Source: Chara braunii (Eukaryota; Streptophyta; Charophyceae; Charales; Characeae). From it: a stretch of 42,250 bases of DNA. This document shows positions 10,800 to 22,017 of the stretch, in pieces (positions within the stretch are counted from its first letter, which is position 1; each line of letters starts with the position of its first letter). The position numbers and the translations under genes were made by a program. The stretch is from the NCBI GenBank assembly GCA_003427395.1, contig BFEA01000533.1:266069-308318 (forward strand), read 5' to 3'. The notes under the pieces were generated by a model that saw nothing but the letters and a program-made list of their open reading frames with translations, searched no databases and was not told the DNA's origin.

Positions 10800-10914
10800 C
10801 TACCGTCTTCACCGGCATAGAACGCCCGGTCATAATAGCTGTATTTGGTGCAACTTCTCAGACTAGATACAGCGACAATGACCGGGCATTCTCCTATGCC
10901 CGTGAAGATAGTAG
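10800..10914. mobile_element. Short foldback (MITE-like) element, fuller copy
   Basis: Left arm 10800-10833 (ctaccgtcttcaccggcata...) pairs with right arm 10878-10914 (...gcccgtgaagatagtag), giving a 115-bp hairpin element with a 44-bp loop. Related by inversion to 8571-8657. No target-site duplication is obvious. Confidence 0.75.
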
Positions 10915-12901
10915 TATGATCATCTGCATTTTCTAGAAAGAGAAGAAAAAAAATTAACATTTTTTCCCAACGCACCCTGCCAAGATGCTGTCAGACTCTC
11001 GAAATTTTAGGCTTATTGCGAGGTTTGACCGAGGTCCCTTAATTTTCAAGAGTCTGCAGACTGTCCCAAAGGAATTTTCTAGTAAATCTCGATTTTCTCC
11101 CCCTTTTTTTTAGAAAAGTTAAAACTTGTATGACATATAAATAGATCGAGGCACCAAAACGATATATAACTTAGTTGGTAAAGCACCGGGGAGAGGAATG
11201 TGCATCATGGTATAAGGTTGTGGAGCACTAAAGGGCATTGACTAACATACCGTTTATACATCGGGGTTGCTACGTGTTGGGGCGTTGAGACAGGGGGGTC
11301 TATGGTGCACCAACATCGGGTGTTCAGACAATCTTTTGGCGCTATGTAGTGTAGGCAATGCCTATGGGTGATAGGCTAGGTGTAGTGCGGTGTGTCTCAC
11401 TAGGAGGGACTTAGAGGCCTTCCATGTGAGTGATGATCCACCTAGGGGGAGATTTAGAGACTTCCTTCTGAGGTTGTCGGGTTATAGCTTGTGCTACAGC
11501 CGACCAGTAGTGTATAAGAGATGAAAATTACTTAGTGTGCATGAGTTGTAAGTAAAGAAAAGACAGTAGTATAATGTAGTACTTGTGTGCATGGACAAAG
11601 GTGGGCAGGAACCTGTTGTTGTAAAAGACCCTAACAGCATTGAAAAGACCCTTGTGGGGGTGGTTGAAAGTCCTCAACTGAGGCAATGAAGCAGTGTGGC
11701 CACCCCGCTCCGTTAGGAAAATATGGTCCTTGTGATTAGCGTAGTACTAAGAGAGGCGAATGTTGAGCTTCATGGTATAGCATCGAAGGAGACCCTATTT
11801 GGGGACTAAATAGACATATAGTCTGATATAGATGCCACACGGTTCATATATATAGGACGGTAGACCCTAAAGCCTATGATAAACGCGGTCCAGTGGCTAT
11901 AAAGTTCGCTATTTGACAATCCAAGGATCCTTGCCGATGTAATCATTCAAGGAGAGGTTATGACTAAACGGATTGGGTACGGTGAGTTCGTCTCCTGCCT
12001 TTGTAGGGCGATCCTCGACCGAGTGCAGTGAACAGGGGTTTAAGGCTCATGTGTTAGGAAGTCACAATGGCCAATCAACCCAGACCCATTGTGCGCTATG
12101 CCATAAAAAGCATGATACTGCCACTTGCAACCCCAACCTTGCAGGAAAAAAAACTTGTTTCCTACTCTGAAAATTGTGGGGCTGGGCCGCCGTTAATAAA
12201 TTTCATCCCGCGATCGATATGTAGTTGTAAACTGCTGGTTTAAACCACCAGTACCCCATCTAGCCATTCCACGTGTGCCATCCATCTTCCTTTCTCCCCT
12301 CCCAGCCAATCAGAGTGGAAACAGTTAATTGCTTTTTGGATATTTTTTTTTCTGTGTGAAAGGTTGTATCTTTTCTTATGTGTTTTTCCTTGCAGCCTAT
12401 AGTTCCGTCTGGCTAAAATGTTGGATTGCTTCGGTCAGCGCAGCCCTTTCTACCTTGACCCTTTCAATGGCATGGATGCAGCGCTTCCACCACAGACTCC
12501 AAAGCACTGCTTTTCTACCATGTGAGAAGAGATTCGCCGCAAATGTGGAGTGGGGAGGCGCTTGCCAGACACCTAGCAGGATCGCCCGCCAATCCCATGC
12601 CCAATCGACCTCAGTCCCCAGCTAGTGCCAGATTTTGTCGCACCATCTCCACTTGAGGATTGAACTCCCATTGGAGGAAGACGAGCTCTACCATTTCCCT
12701 GATCTTTCAGTTTAGGAACGCCTCCTGACACCTTTTGCAACATGGTAGGGCAATACCTTTTTGCTCTAGTTAGGTATGATCGATCACCCAGTCGTCAGTG
12801 GGGAGACACCGATGGATTGTTTGCCACTCCAGGGATGCGAATTTGATTGGGCGGTCCTTCATTCCTTGAAACCACTTGATGTTGCGAAGGCTTTCCTTGT
12901 T
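10915..12901. other. Intergenic / unassigned about 2 kb
   Basis: No gene recognised. A tRNA box A-like motif (taacttagttgg, 11167-11178) has no matching box B, and nearby tggtataagg (about 11209) only loosely resembles a retrotransposon primer-binding site. Inverted motif aaactgctggtttaaaccaccagt at about 12230-12253. The stretch could be old retroelement sequence but shows no recognisable protein. Confidence 0.4.
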
Positions 12902-13289
12902 TGTGACGCGCAACCTCACGCCCTGCGCTGTCTTTCGTTCGGAGTGTAAAGGTGCGGAAAGAAGGCCCCGAAAAACAGCAAGATGGGGTGTGCCAAGGAT
13001 TTTTGGGAAATTGAGTGTGGGGACACAGACGGAACTGAAATCCCCCGTGTTGGTCTGATGAAGTAAGAGAACTGGCCGGTTGCAACGAGGGTTTGGAAGA
13101 AGACCGCGCGCAGGATTCGTGACGCGGGGAAGTTTGAATTCAATCCAGAAAATACTGTCGGACCTCCCACCGAGCCACGGCTCTTCGTTTGGAGTGAAAG
13201 GGAGCAGGCACGTACTTAGTATCCCGCTTTCCGACTAGCTCCTGACGCCGCACGCTGCACAATTCCGGATCTGACGTGGACGGCCTTAA

Positions 13290-13673
13290 TCATGTGGCCC
13301 TTTCCTTGTGCCCGTCCTCATTCCGTGCTCGGTAATGGAAGCCCTTTGATTGGTAGTGATCGAAGCGTTGGCAATCACTACACAAAGTGTTAGGCCAATG
13401 GGGCGCCACTGCCGACCACGGGATGACGATCAACTCGTTGAATGGTAATAGTAACGAGTATGGCGGAAAATGCGTATCGATAATGACAAACCCAGCGCCG
13501 ACAAACCCAGGACACCGATTTTCAGGAGGGAGGTAATATCGCCCACCGATCTTTGCGACGGCTTCTCGTACGTCCCACTCACACACACACGTCCTTTCCT
13601 CGTTATACGGGACGGGGCGAGGTGGGGATACGGGAGGCCGGCGCCTAGTTCGGTTGAGCCCGTCAGTCCACAT
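13290..13673 (-). CDS. Hypothetical ORF of element A (paired with ORF of element B)
   Basis: An ORF of 127 codons starting at the ATG complementary to 13671-13673. I recognise no family. Its core (complement of 13395-13493) aligns without gaps to the core of the ORF at 17621-18031: GFVxIxTxFPPxxLxLP...LxVxPW...AxxWP, 18 identities in 34 residues and many conservative changes. Over 33 aligned codons I count 21 third-, 14 first- and 9 second-position differences. N-terminal to the core both proteins show an RRR, a Pro and a Cys in similar positions. There are no obvious membrane or catalytic motifs; the core is hydrophobic with Pro and Trp. It may be an element protein, a captured gene fragment, or a decayed exon. 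Confidence 0.35.
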   Translation of the reverse strand: MWTDGLNRTRRRPPVSPPRPVPYNEERTCVCEWDVREAVAKIGGRYYLPPENRCPGFVGAGFVIIDTHFPPYSLLLPFNELIVIPWSAVAPHWPNTLCSDCQRFDHYQSKGFHYRARNEDGHKERAT

Positions 13674-13894
13674 GGCAATCAATCAGGCGCCAAAAATATC
13701 CTCAATCATTCATCGTAGATCCACAACCGAGAAATACATAACTTATCGATCAACCAGAAGGACAGCATCAAAATTCCAAAAGGAAAGGAAATTTCAGAGA
13801 GAGAGAGGGAGAGACAAAGACTCGTGTGTGGTGAGGTGCGGCCACTGTTCACGTGTGTCGATTGCACGTGGCTTTGAAGTCCCTCATTATTTTA

Positions 13895-14035
13895 CGAGGG
13901 TATGCTGCATATGTTGCGCAGTATAAGGCAGATGGCATGTGCAGTGTATCCCGAATCACAGCATCAACAGATCCAAACACTCTTGCATCCTCGAACAAAA
14001 TCCCAACAACATTGCCTCTGTCATCGATTCGTCGG
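13895..14035. repeat. Block shared by elements A and B (A copy)
   Basis: Matches 17395-17545 in patches: ttgcgcagtataaggcagatggc and aaacactcttgcatcctcg...caaaatcccaacaacattgcc. In A this block follows the ORF region on the plus strand, in B it precedes it, so the two elements differ by a rearrangement. Confidence 0.75.
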
Positions 14036-15669
14036 GTAGTGTCCTAATCAAAACGAGTTTCGTGCCCATATGCATACATTCAATGTGGAAGGTGCGAAAG
14101 GCGGCAGCCATGCAATGCCCCTGCCCTATTGTGCCAAAAGTGAGTAATCACAATCCCTTTTGATGGTTGTTGCACGCGCATCCACCGTTCACAAGACAAG
14201 GTGATCACATCTCAGCAGGTCCGGGGATTACCCAGGAAACTAATGGAAGAGTTCCGGAAGAAGTTCTTCGGAGTATACATTCACAAGTACTTATTCCATC
14301 ACAAACCAAAAGATCGACTCTCCATACGTGATTATTCATATCAGCGAGAGAAAAGGAGGGAGAGAGAGAGACAGGCGAGAATATCAAGCCAGGAGGGAGA
14401 GGTCACACTGAGATCTGGGAATGCAAGAGAAGGTCCGACTTTACCGCCGTAAGCTCACACCAAAGAATGGATTCGCAACAAGGGGGCGTACTCGCCGTCA
14501 AATTCCAACATGGCCCTGGGCCAATCATCCACTCAACTCGAATCACTCGTCTTCATTCGTGCATCGACGATCCCGGCCATCGTGTGTCACCATCCAATAC
14601 TACGATCGTCACCCCGCCACTCTAGCCTCGACGTGGCTTGCCCAGATCCCACAGTCCGTCGTGGCGATCTAGCGCACAGCCAGCCAGTCTACAGTCGGCT
14701 CGTCAGGACTGTCCAACTCGCACTATACACACATCATCTAGCCATTGCTTCCCGGAAGCTGGCTGATGAGTTGAGAGAGAGTTTTGCGGATGCGCCGGTG
14801 GAATTTATAGTTGCGAGAAGGGAGAGAGATGCGGGGAAAGACGAAGAGTGAGGTAGAGGAGGGTAAGGGAGGGCTTGAGAGTAATCGCCCGTCGAAAGCC
14901 ATGTTGATCCCTCACAACTTGATCTCAGCCAATCAGAATCGTCGCGCAGTGAGAACTTACACGGCGCTTCTCCTTGGCCAGATGGGGAGAGAGGATCGAC
15001 CGGGTTTTTCGAGCACGGGTCTTAGAGCCGAAAGAAGAGGAGTGCGAAGGATAGCACGAAACGGGTCCAAGATTCAGATGAGCAAGAAAGAGAAAAAGTG
15101 TGCGCGCTGAGAAGGAGAGGGAAAAGCAGTTACAGGGGGAGGGAGCGAGAAAGCATGTGCGCGCGAAGGAAGGCGTTGAGCGGGGCACAGGGAGGAAGGA
15201 GGAGGGAGCTTGTTTGCATGGCGCCGATCAGCAAAAAGGAGAAGGGCACCGAAACAGTTGCAGTTTTCCCCAACCCTATGCTAATTCAAAAATTGAAAGT
15301 ACCATATCCGCGTGCAAAATAGGCGCGGGAAAGAAAGAAAGTCCTTCGTCCATCCATATTCCTACAAGAATTCCCAGAGTTTTCCAGGTCGAGGCCGTGA
15401 ACATTCGCGCGCGAAAGGTCGCGCCGCGTTCCGTTAATTTCGGAATTCCTAACTGTCGAACCAAATTCTGAGCGCGCTCGCTAAGGCGCGCGAAATTTCC
15501 ATGCATTTTCAATTTAAAAAGAATTGACAGATTTCAATCGAACAAAAACAGAGGGAGGGGGAGCGGGGGGGGGTCCCGGGGGCCGAACAAGACACATCTA
15601 GATGCAGAGAAAATACAGGGGAGAGAAGGGGTCCGAAAGATGGCGCAGGTCTGGAAGTTGGTTCGTCAC

Positions 15670-17117
15670 ATGCTTGTATGGAGTCGCCTCATCCATCTGT
15701 CCTTTACGACTGTTTGCACGTTGACCTAGGGTCTGAGCATCGGATAGGTTGCTTTGATCGTGAAGGTTCGGAGCCTGCGTGTGTGCGCGGATTTGTCCAT
15801 CTTCCAGGACCAGTCCTCTACGTCGAGCGCAAGGGCTGAGATTGGTCAGCTGGGATGGTGGGCCTGCTACTTGATACTTGAAGGAGGTCGGTACACGTGA
15901 ATGCGGTAGAGCTTGTCCTCCCTGTACCGTCCCACTCTATCCGAGTTGTGGCTCGACAAGGAGCAGTCTCGACTGAGTCCAAATAGGTTGACTACAACCC
16001 CTCCTGGTCTGGTTTTTACGATATCACTGATGTCAAGGAGGGGCTCTGCCTTCCTCACCGCCACCCTGTCCGATTTCTGGAGCGAGGGCACTTCCTCAAG
16101 ATAAGCATCCACGCTAGGGGGATTGACCATATGAGTTGCTCCATAGTTGTCACTGTATGGTGAGCATATCACGGAACTTCTCGCAATTGCTGGGCTTTCG
16201 TCCATTCCCTGGTGTCCTTGTCCCAAATGTCTTGGAGCGCAGCACCCCGTGCTTCACCTAGATGGACCAGGGGGAGCTTGAGTTGTGGAAGACACAATCT
16301 TATTGGCCCCAAAAGTGGTTAACGGGGGACCTCTTCGTAGCATGAAGGTGAGGCCTGATTGGGGAGGGGCAGTTGACACCATATGTTTAGCAGGGTGATG
16401 CAAATGGGGTCTCTTGCAAGGTCTTGCCTGGCCGCCCTTCTCTCCCCCTCGTTGCGGGACCTGGAGTGTGTGCACGGAAGTGTCCAATAGCGGTCCTCAA
16501 TCCAGATGAACGGGTAGGTTGTGTGCAGCGGCCTGATTTGCTCTATGGCCAGCTCTCGCCATGGTAAATCGGGGACTAGGAGCAACCATTGAATGGAGAG
16601 GGCCTTTGTCTGCATGGTTGGGTCTAAAAGACAGAGCACTCCCCAAAGTTTTGGTTGAATGAGTGTCCCAAGCTATTCTATGAATTACGTTATAGGTCAC
16701 GGGGATGTTGGTTGTCAGGTGGGAGCACAATCAGGGACTCACCTGACGCCGGTCGGTGAAAGGTTGACAATGCTCGCCATTGCCAGTGATGCTCTTCGTG
16801 CCACCAAGGCTTCTAGCGAAGATGGTGTGTGTTATCTAGCATGCTCAACTTTCTGTCCGCTCCAGTCAGATTTACTCAAAAGAAGTAATGTGCTCCAATT
16901 GTGTCCAAGCTTTTTGGATTTTGAGTCGTACTATGTCTGTGATATGCCGTTTAGCTTGGAGGTAGCCAAAGTTGTGCTCTTTTTGGCGAGCTTACCAGGC
17001 TGTCACGATGAATTCCAGTCGAGCATATCTGAAGCACAAACAACTCTTGTTCAATAAGAGAGTTGGAGAAGAACCCTTCTCTCTAAAACCATGGAATGGC
17101 GAGTGGTGGAGTGATAC
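15670..17117. other. Unassigned spacer between elements A and B
   Basis: About 1.4 kb of mixed composition without a recognisable gene or repeat. Open frames of 60-130 codons on both strands show no family motif, and I treat them as chance frames. Confidence 0.4.
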
Positions 17118-17211
17118 CCCGCATTTGCCCAGCACCGACCTCCTGCATTGGTTTCTAGTTGGAGGGCTCGGTTTGCAACCCCGGTGGTTGGGCAATTCTC
17201 ATTCGGTGGCA
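17118..17211 (+). repeat. Dispersed repeat family R, copy 1 left part
   Basis: Nearly identical (high 80s % by eye) to 22018-22113, including tttgcaaccccggtggttgg. It stops abruptly at ...ggtggca where element B begins; the repeat resumes at 19671 after the element. Confidence 0.85.
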
Positions 17212-17394
17212 TGTGATGCCCAACCTCACGGCCAGCGCGACTTCCTGATCGGAGTGGGATGGGGGCCCGGAAGTGCGAAAAGGGGTGTGCCAAGGATTTT
17301 TGGAAAGTGGGGGTGGAGTCCCAGGTCGGAACTGAGATCTCCTGTGGCAAGTTTTGGGGGTATAGGCGCAAAGAGGGTGTGCTCAGAAGGGAAG

Positions 17395-17545
17395 TTGCTG
17401 ATGTTGTGCAGCATAAGGCAGATGGCATGCGCAATGCATCTCAGGCTAAGATCCGGGGCACTTTTCACGATCACCGTACCGATAGATCTAAACACTCTTG
17501 CATTCTTGAACAAAATCCCAACAACATTGCCCCTGCCAACGAATT
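17395..17545. repeat. Block shared by elements A and B (B copy)
   Basis: Counterpart of 13895-14035: gttgtgcagcataaggcagatggc and aaacactcttgcattcttg...caaaatcccaacaacattgcc. Its order relative to the ORF differs from element A. Confidence 0.75.
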
Positions 17546-17620
17546 CAACTTTCAAGTCTGAAAGAAATGGGAATCACCATCTCCTCTGGTTTTGCTTTCG
17601 TGGCCGGTTGTGTGACTTGA

Positions 17621-18031
17621 TCAGTCGTCGACGCCCCTCGACTTCGGTTTGAGCTTGTCGAGCGAATTCCGAGGCTCGATAAGCCTGGTGCCGCCGACAC
17701 TTGTCCACGGTCTACGGGGCCAATAGCGGGCTATGGAATTCCACGGCACCACCGTGAGTTGGTGGTATGGAAGGGGGAGGTGGAAGGGAGGGAAACTGGT
17801 GGTAATAACGACGAAACCGGGGGTTATGAAATATTGTGTGTTGTAAGTATTCGGGTAACCGGGACCCCTAGGATCGTTAGTTATGGCACAGTGAAAGTCC
17901 CTCGCACACAATCGATCGTTTTCTGTCAGACAGGGGAATTCCGGGTTTCTTAAGTTCCCCCGCCGTCTGAGTTGTTCACCTTCCCAGTATTCACGGCATT
18001 CCGGATCCCTCAGACTCTCACAATCGGACAT
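17621..18031 (-). CDS. Hypothetical ORF of element B (paired with ORF of element A)
   Basis: An ORF of 136 codons starting with an ATG at 18031 (reverse). The family is unknown. The core, complement of 17720-17818, matches the element A ORF in the same frame with no gap; substitutions such as Y/F, H/Y, E/Q and I/V predominate. Nucleotide identity in that block is only about 56%, so retention of the frame is not explained by recent duplication. The sequence after the WP motif diverges in both length and composition. There is no signal peptide or catalytic signature. It could be a small element-encoded protein, a shared captured host exon, or chance retention. Confidence 0.35.
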   Translation of the reverse strand: MSDCESLRDPECREYWEGEQLRRRGNLRNPEFPCLTENDRLCARDFHCAITNDPRGPGYPNTYNTQYFITPGFVVITTSFPPFHLPLPYHQLTVVPWNSIARYWPRRPWTSVGGTRLIEPRNSLDKLKPKSRGVDD

Positions 18032-19670
18032 CCAAGCGGGAAATTACGCAGCCATATCCGTTTAGAAAGCTTGGTCCCCTGCATCCTCATACAAAATATC
18101 AGGTTGACTCACGCGGGCGAGCGCGTACGTAGCGACTCGGTTTCCTCGAGATCGCGGTCGTACCTGAGCGTGCGCATGAGAAACAACGGGGTGGTTCAAC
18201 GCGTTAATCGTGTTCATCATGCATGCAAATATCCTATCTCTGCGGCATCTGGTGAGATTCAATTATTACATATCATACATGTAACAAAAAGGAGGAAAGA
18301 AGAGAAAGGATTAACACTCTTTGAAAGTTAACGACTAAACCAAAACATCCATAATCGAGCGCTTTTAATTATATCTGAGCGTGAGCGATAGACAGAGTCG
18401 GAACGGACATAAAAAAAACAAGATTGAAAATCCGAAAGGATCGTTAATGAAGGGGAATTCACATTCATTCCATGCATACACACAAAATAAAAAACGACAA
18501 GGAAAATCTGAGATGATTTACAAAAGAAGGTCGCGATCAAATCGACCATATCCATATCCAAAATTACGCAGATGAACAGAGGAAAAGAAAGGAACGAAAA
18601 GAAAAACCTTATCCCGCACCCACACAATTGTTCTCTCTCTCTCTCTCCGCGCTCCCGATGCGGGCAGTCCGTCGCCGCACTTCAAGTTATCAATACAGAG
18701 TTGTCACCCCGCTTGGTTCGAGCATGCAAGCCAGGTTCGCCCGTGCACCACAGTCCGTCGTGGCCTCGCATGTCAACCCCACATGATCGACACCAGCTCG
18801 TCGGATTGCCCAACTCTCACACTTACTCACCTTCCAACTTGCTCGTTAACCGACCCTCACTAATCGCGCTAACCTCGAAATTCTTAGAGAGTAAACTAAT
18901 CGCGCTCATAGAATTTATAGCATGCATGCCTGCGCGAAGGGTACGGGATTCAAGTTAAGCCTGGTTGGACAAGAAGAGAAAAGAGGAAGTGCCTAGATCT
19001 GCATGGTAAGGCCGCGGCATGGGGGTCGTAGCCACACTCCACGCATCGATCCGGTCATGCAGGTGCTCGACCAATTAGAATAGAGTATGCGAGGCGAGGA
19101 AGAAGAAGAAGGAGGCGGGCAAACACAGGGGAAACCAAGAAGGAAGAAAAATACAGTTACAATCGCGCCCGCCAAAAAGGAGAGTTGCACAAGATTAAGG
19201 GCGCGATCCAAGCAGAGCCTAGTTCCCAGCGCAGCAAGCTGCGCGCAAGCGCGGCACAACAAAATTAAGCGTTTGTAAATTCCTAGCCTAAGTCCTAATT
19301 GCAAAAAAAATTTTTTTAAAAAGAGAAAAATAATTCCGCGAGCCCATGGGGGCTCGATATCAGTTGAAAATTTGAAAACGATATTCTCGCGCAATGATCG
19401 CGCCAAAAATCCCCAGTGCTCACAACAGAATAAGAAAAAAGCTACGGTACAGTTATTTCTTGCACCCGTCATTGCGCGACCACCCAACCGTTGGCATGGG
19501 ACTTTCTCGACACCGATCCGACAATTTCCAGCAGAAAACGAAAGGAACAAGGACATTCATGCAATTCGCCCACCTGACCCATCTTTCCACAATTCACCCC
19601 TTCGACCCGTCGCGTTCCCCCAAGTAGCTTCGCGCAGAAAGTCGCGTGATTTCAGAAAGTGGTTCGTCAC

Positions 19671-20130
19671 ATATGGCACCTGTCCTTTCAACCACCGGTC
19701 GATTCCTGTTCTCTCATAGCCCCTCTTGACCTTCAATTATCTCCATCAACGGTTCCAGTGAAATGTGAGTTATCTCTATTCTAATTGCTTATTTGAGGCT
19801 ACTGGACCTACAGTGCTAGTGGGATAGAGTCGGAGCCAACATCAACGGGCAGGATATCAAGTTTTGTTGGGACTCACCGGAGATGACGCCGACCTTCGTT
19901 GGTCTGTCCGCCAATGCTCCCTGGAGTTGCTACAACATATGTAAGTGGAGCAGGGCCGATCACTGCACGTTGTGAAGTTTCACGTGGTGCATTCTCGCAA
20001 GTGCACCCCCCACCGCGACAGTGATAACATATGCAAATCGGCAGTCACATCATGCAAGCGAGGCAGGTCATTGGCGGAGCGGTCATTTTTTCTCGCCAAT
20101 TTTGGCCAGGGGCCGAGTTTCAGCCATCCT
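19671..20130 (+). repeat. Dispersed repeat family R, copy 1 right part
   Basis: Continues repeat R after element B. It matches about 22108-22530: cctgtc(c/t)tttcaacca, ttcctgttctctc, gggatagagtcg, gctgctacag/gttgctacaa, gcatatgcaaatc(t/g)gcagtcacatca. No coding frame is conserved across it. Confidence 0.8.
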
Positions 20131-20215
20131 GCATACGTGATCCCTACTCTGCTTACCACTCTTTACCGCTCTTCCTCTGTCATTCTACTCTACCTCAGTT
20201 CTTGTCCTATCCTTG

Positions 20216-20394
20216 GTCAGTTCTCTTGCCAGGTTCGTCGTCATAGTCGGTGGTCCATCAGCTTGTCAAGTCTGCCGAAGGTTCGTCTAGTCATTTAAGT
20301 CCTTTGTCAGTTCTCTTGCTTGGTTCATTGTCACAGTTGGTGGTCCGTCAGCCTGTTCAAGTATGTCGAAGACCCGTCCAATTATCCAAGTCCT
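20216..20394 (+). repeat. Tandem duplication, 90-bp unit
   Basis: Two copies starting gtcagttctcttgc at 20216 and 20306, with matching internal ggtggtcc(a/g)tcagc and cgaag. They lie in a pyrimidine-rich stretch that continues to about 20780. Confidence 0.85.
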
Positions 20395-21417
20395 CCCGAT
20401 CAGTCAACCCTCTCATCCTATTCAAGTCCGGTAAGCGCGGTCCTTTCCCCTTGCCCTGGAAGTCCTGTCCTGTTCACTGCTCCCTCGTCCCCTCCTCGTG
20501 TGGGCTTTCAACCCAAATCACCTTCGGCTTGCCTTCGCTCATCGTCTTCCTCGCCTCGCTCCAGTTCTCAATCTCTTTCCTACCGCTCCCCTCCCCCTGA
20601 GGATAAACCACTCTTCCACCCCTTTCTCAAACATCACTTTCCTTCCCATCTTCTTCTTCAATCCTCATCCCCAACTCCGCTAGAGGTTCTCCTCAATATA
20701 TTCTCCTCCCTCATTCCCCCGCTGAGCCCTAGTAATGTTTCGTATTCTCTCCCCCCGCTCAACTAGAAAAGTTCTCCATCATCAACCCATCAACCACCAC
20801 TCTGCTTCCCCTCCATCTTTAAATGGTGCCACTCATCGCCCCCCCCTCTCATATCCAACTTCAAAAGAAGTTAGTGGAAGTGAAGTGCGCCGCTCTACTC
20901 AACACCGACGATCTCATTAACTTTGTCACCGATGCCACAAAGTTCTCCTTCTATCTATCTATCTACCAATACCTAAAGGAAAAACCGGTCCCCGTAAGAC
21001 GGTCCTTTTGGGCCCAGCAAAAATAAGGCCCACACGTCATTTGGACGGCACACTGTCAGGAAGTGTCCCGTGAAATTGGCCGCAGGAAGTTTCTTGCCCG
21101 GCGGCCGCGGGGTCGAGGCTGTCTCCCGTTGCGTTTCGTGGGGAAGCGCTGCCCAAAAATGTGAGGACAGGCGCGGGTTCGAGTCGGGGAGGGGCCAGGC
21201 CGCTTTTATGGTACTTTGTCTGGCGGGTGGTTTTTCACATTTTGCTGTCGATTGCAGAAAGCGGGCAGTGTATACCATTCTATTTTGCTCATCCTATCGA
21301 CGGAAATCGTGTGAGGCCATCCATTCGATTTTGCTCATCCTATCGATGTCGCGTGAGGCCTGCCAGGAGGTTGGAGACTTACCTGCTCTCTCACGCCAGG
21401 AGGTTGGAGACTTACCT
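20395..21417. other. Unassigned, pyrimidine-rich then mixed
   Basis: C/T-rich to about 20820, then a frame with plausible amphipathic content at 20823-21026 that I cannot assign. A short (CTAT)n lies at about 20952-20966. Two direct copies of gccaggaggttggagactta (21362 and 21395, 33 bp apart) lead into the CT microsatellite. Confidence 0.45.
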
Positions 21418-21418
<1 letters not shown>

Positions 21419-21495
<77 letters not shown>

Positions 21496-21749
21496 NNNNN
21501 NNNNNNNNNNNNNNNNNNNNNNNNNNNNNNNNNNNNNNNNNNNNNNNNNNNNNNNNNNNNNNNNNNNNNNNNNNNNNNNNNNNNNNNNNNNNNNNNNNNN
21601 NNNNNNNNNNNNNNNNNNNNNNNNNNNNNNNNNNNNNNNNNNNNNNNNNNNNNNNNNNNNNNNNNNNNNNNNNNNNNNNNNNNNNNNNNNNNNNNNNNNN
21701 NNNNNNNNNNNNNNNNNNNNNNNNNNNNNNNNNNNNNNNNNNNNNNNNN

Positions 21750-21807
<58 letters not shown>
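21419..21807. repeat. (CT)n microsatellite with 254-base assembly gap
   Basis: CT repeat at 21419-21495, N's at 21496-21749, and CT repeat again at 21750-21807. The gap sits wholly within the dinucleotide run, so its true length is unknown; the N count may be only an estimate. Confidence 0.98.
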
Positions 21808-21810
<3 letters not shown>

Positions 21811-22017
21811 TCACATGCCAGCGCCCCGCCTGCTGCGACATCGCCATGGCGCGCCTGTAACTTGTTCAGAATAAAGACAAGTCTATCGACATCCTCAAGG
21901 GAGTCTGTGCAGTCAACCTGCTCTCCTACTCTTTCTTCTCCACCATTCTCTTCAATCCCATTACAATTGACTCTTGCCAGCTCTCCTCTCTCTCCCCTCG
22001 AGAGCTTCTCAGAGCGG

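Larger units (their letters stand above)
12902..15669. mobile_element. Terminal-inverted-repeat DNA element A (non-autonomous)
   Basis: The left end gtgacgcgcaacctcacg (from 12903) and the inverted right end gtgacgaaccaacttcc (ending 15669) share GTGACG and a further stretch, cctgcgctgtctttcg versus cctgcgccatctttcg, about 25 bases in. The flanks show a possible 8-bp target duplication (ttccttgt / atgcttgt, 6 of 8). Several blocks recur in element B: the terminal region, the ggtgtgccaaggatttttgg block (12989), the block around 13900-14035, the cacagtccgtcgtgg block (about 14660), and the minus-strand ORF. No transposase is seen. Size and long imperfect ends suggest a Mutator-like or hAT-like class II element; the superfamily is undetermined. 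Confidence 0.65.
17212..19670. mobile_element. Terminal-inverted-repeat DNA element B, inserted in repeat R
   Basis: The left end gtgatgcccaacctcacg (17213) matches the element A left end (cAACCTCACG...cggagtg). The right end, read inverted, begins gtgacgaacca exactly like element A. The terminal repeats also share gcgcgactt(c/t)ctg internally. The insertion is shown by comparison: repeat R is continuous at 22018-22640, but here it is interrupted exactly between ...gtggca and cctgtc..., with tggca present on both sides (part of an 8-9-bp target duplication, diverged). There is no transposase. Length is about 2.46 kb. Confidence 0.75.

Noticed and set aside
11160-11230. tRNA-like segment with box A motif taacttagttgg
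   Set aside because: The expected box B is absent (ggttgtggagc at the right distance) and no cloverleaf can be drawn; probably chance or a very old tRNA-derived remnant.
11205-11230. LTR-retrotransposon primer-binding site (tggtataagg)
   Set aside because: Only a loose match to the initiator-Met site, with no paired LTRs and no gag or pol similarity nearby.
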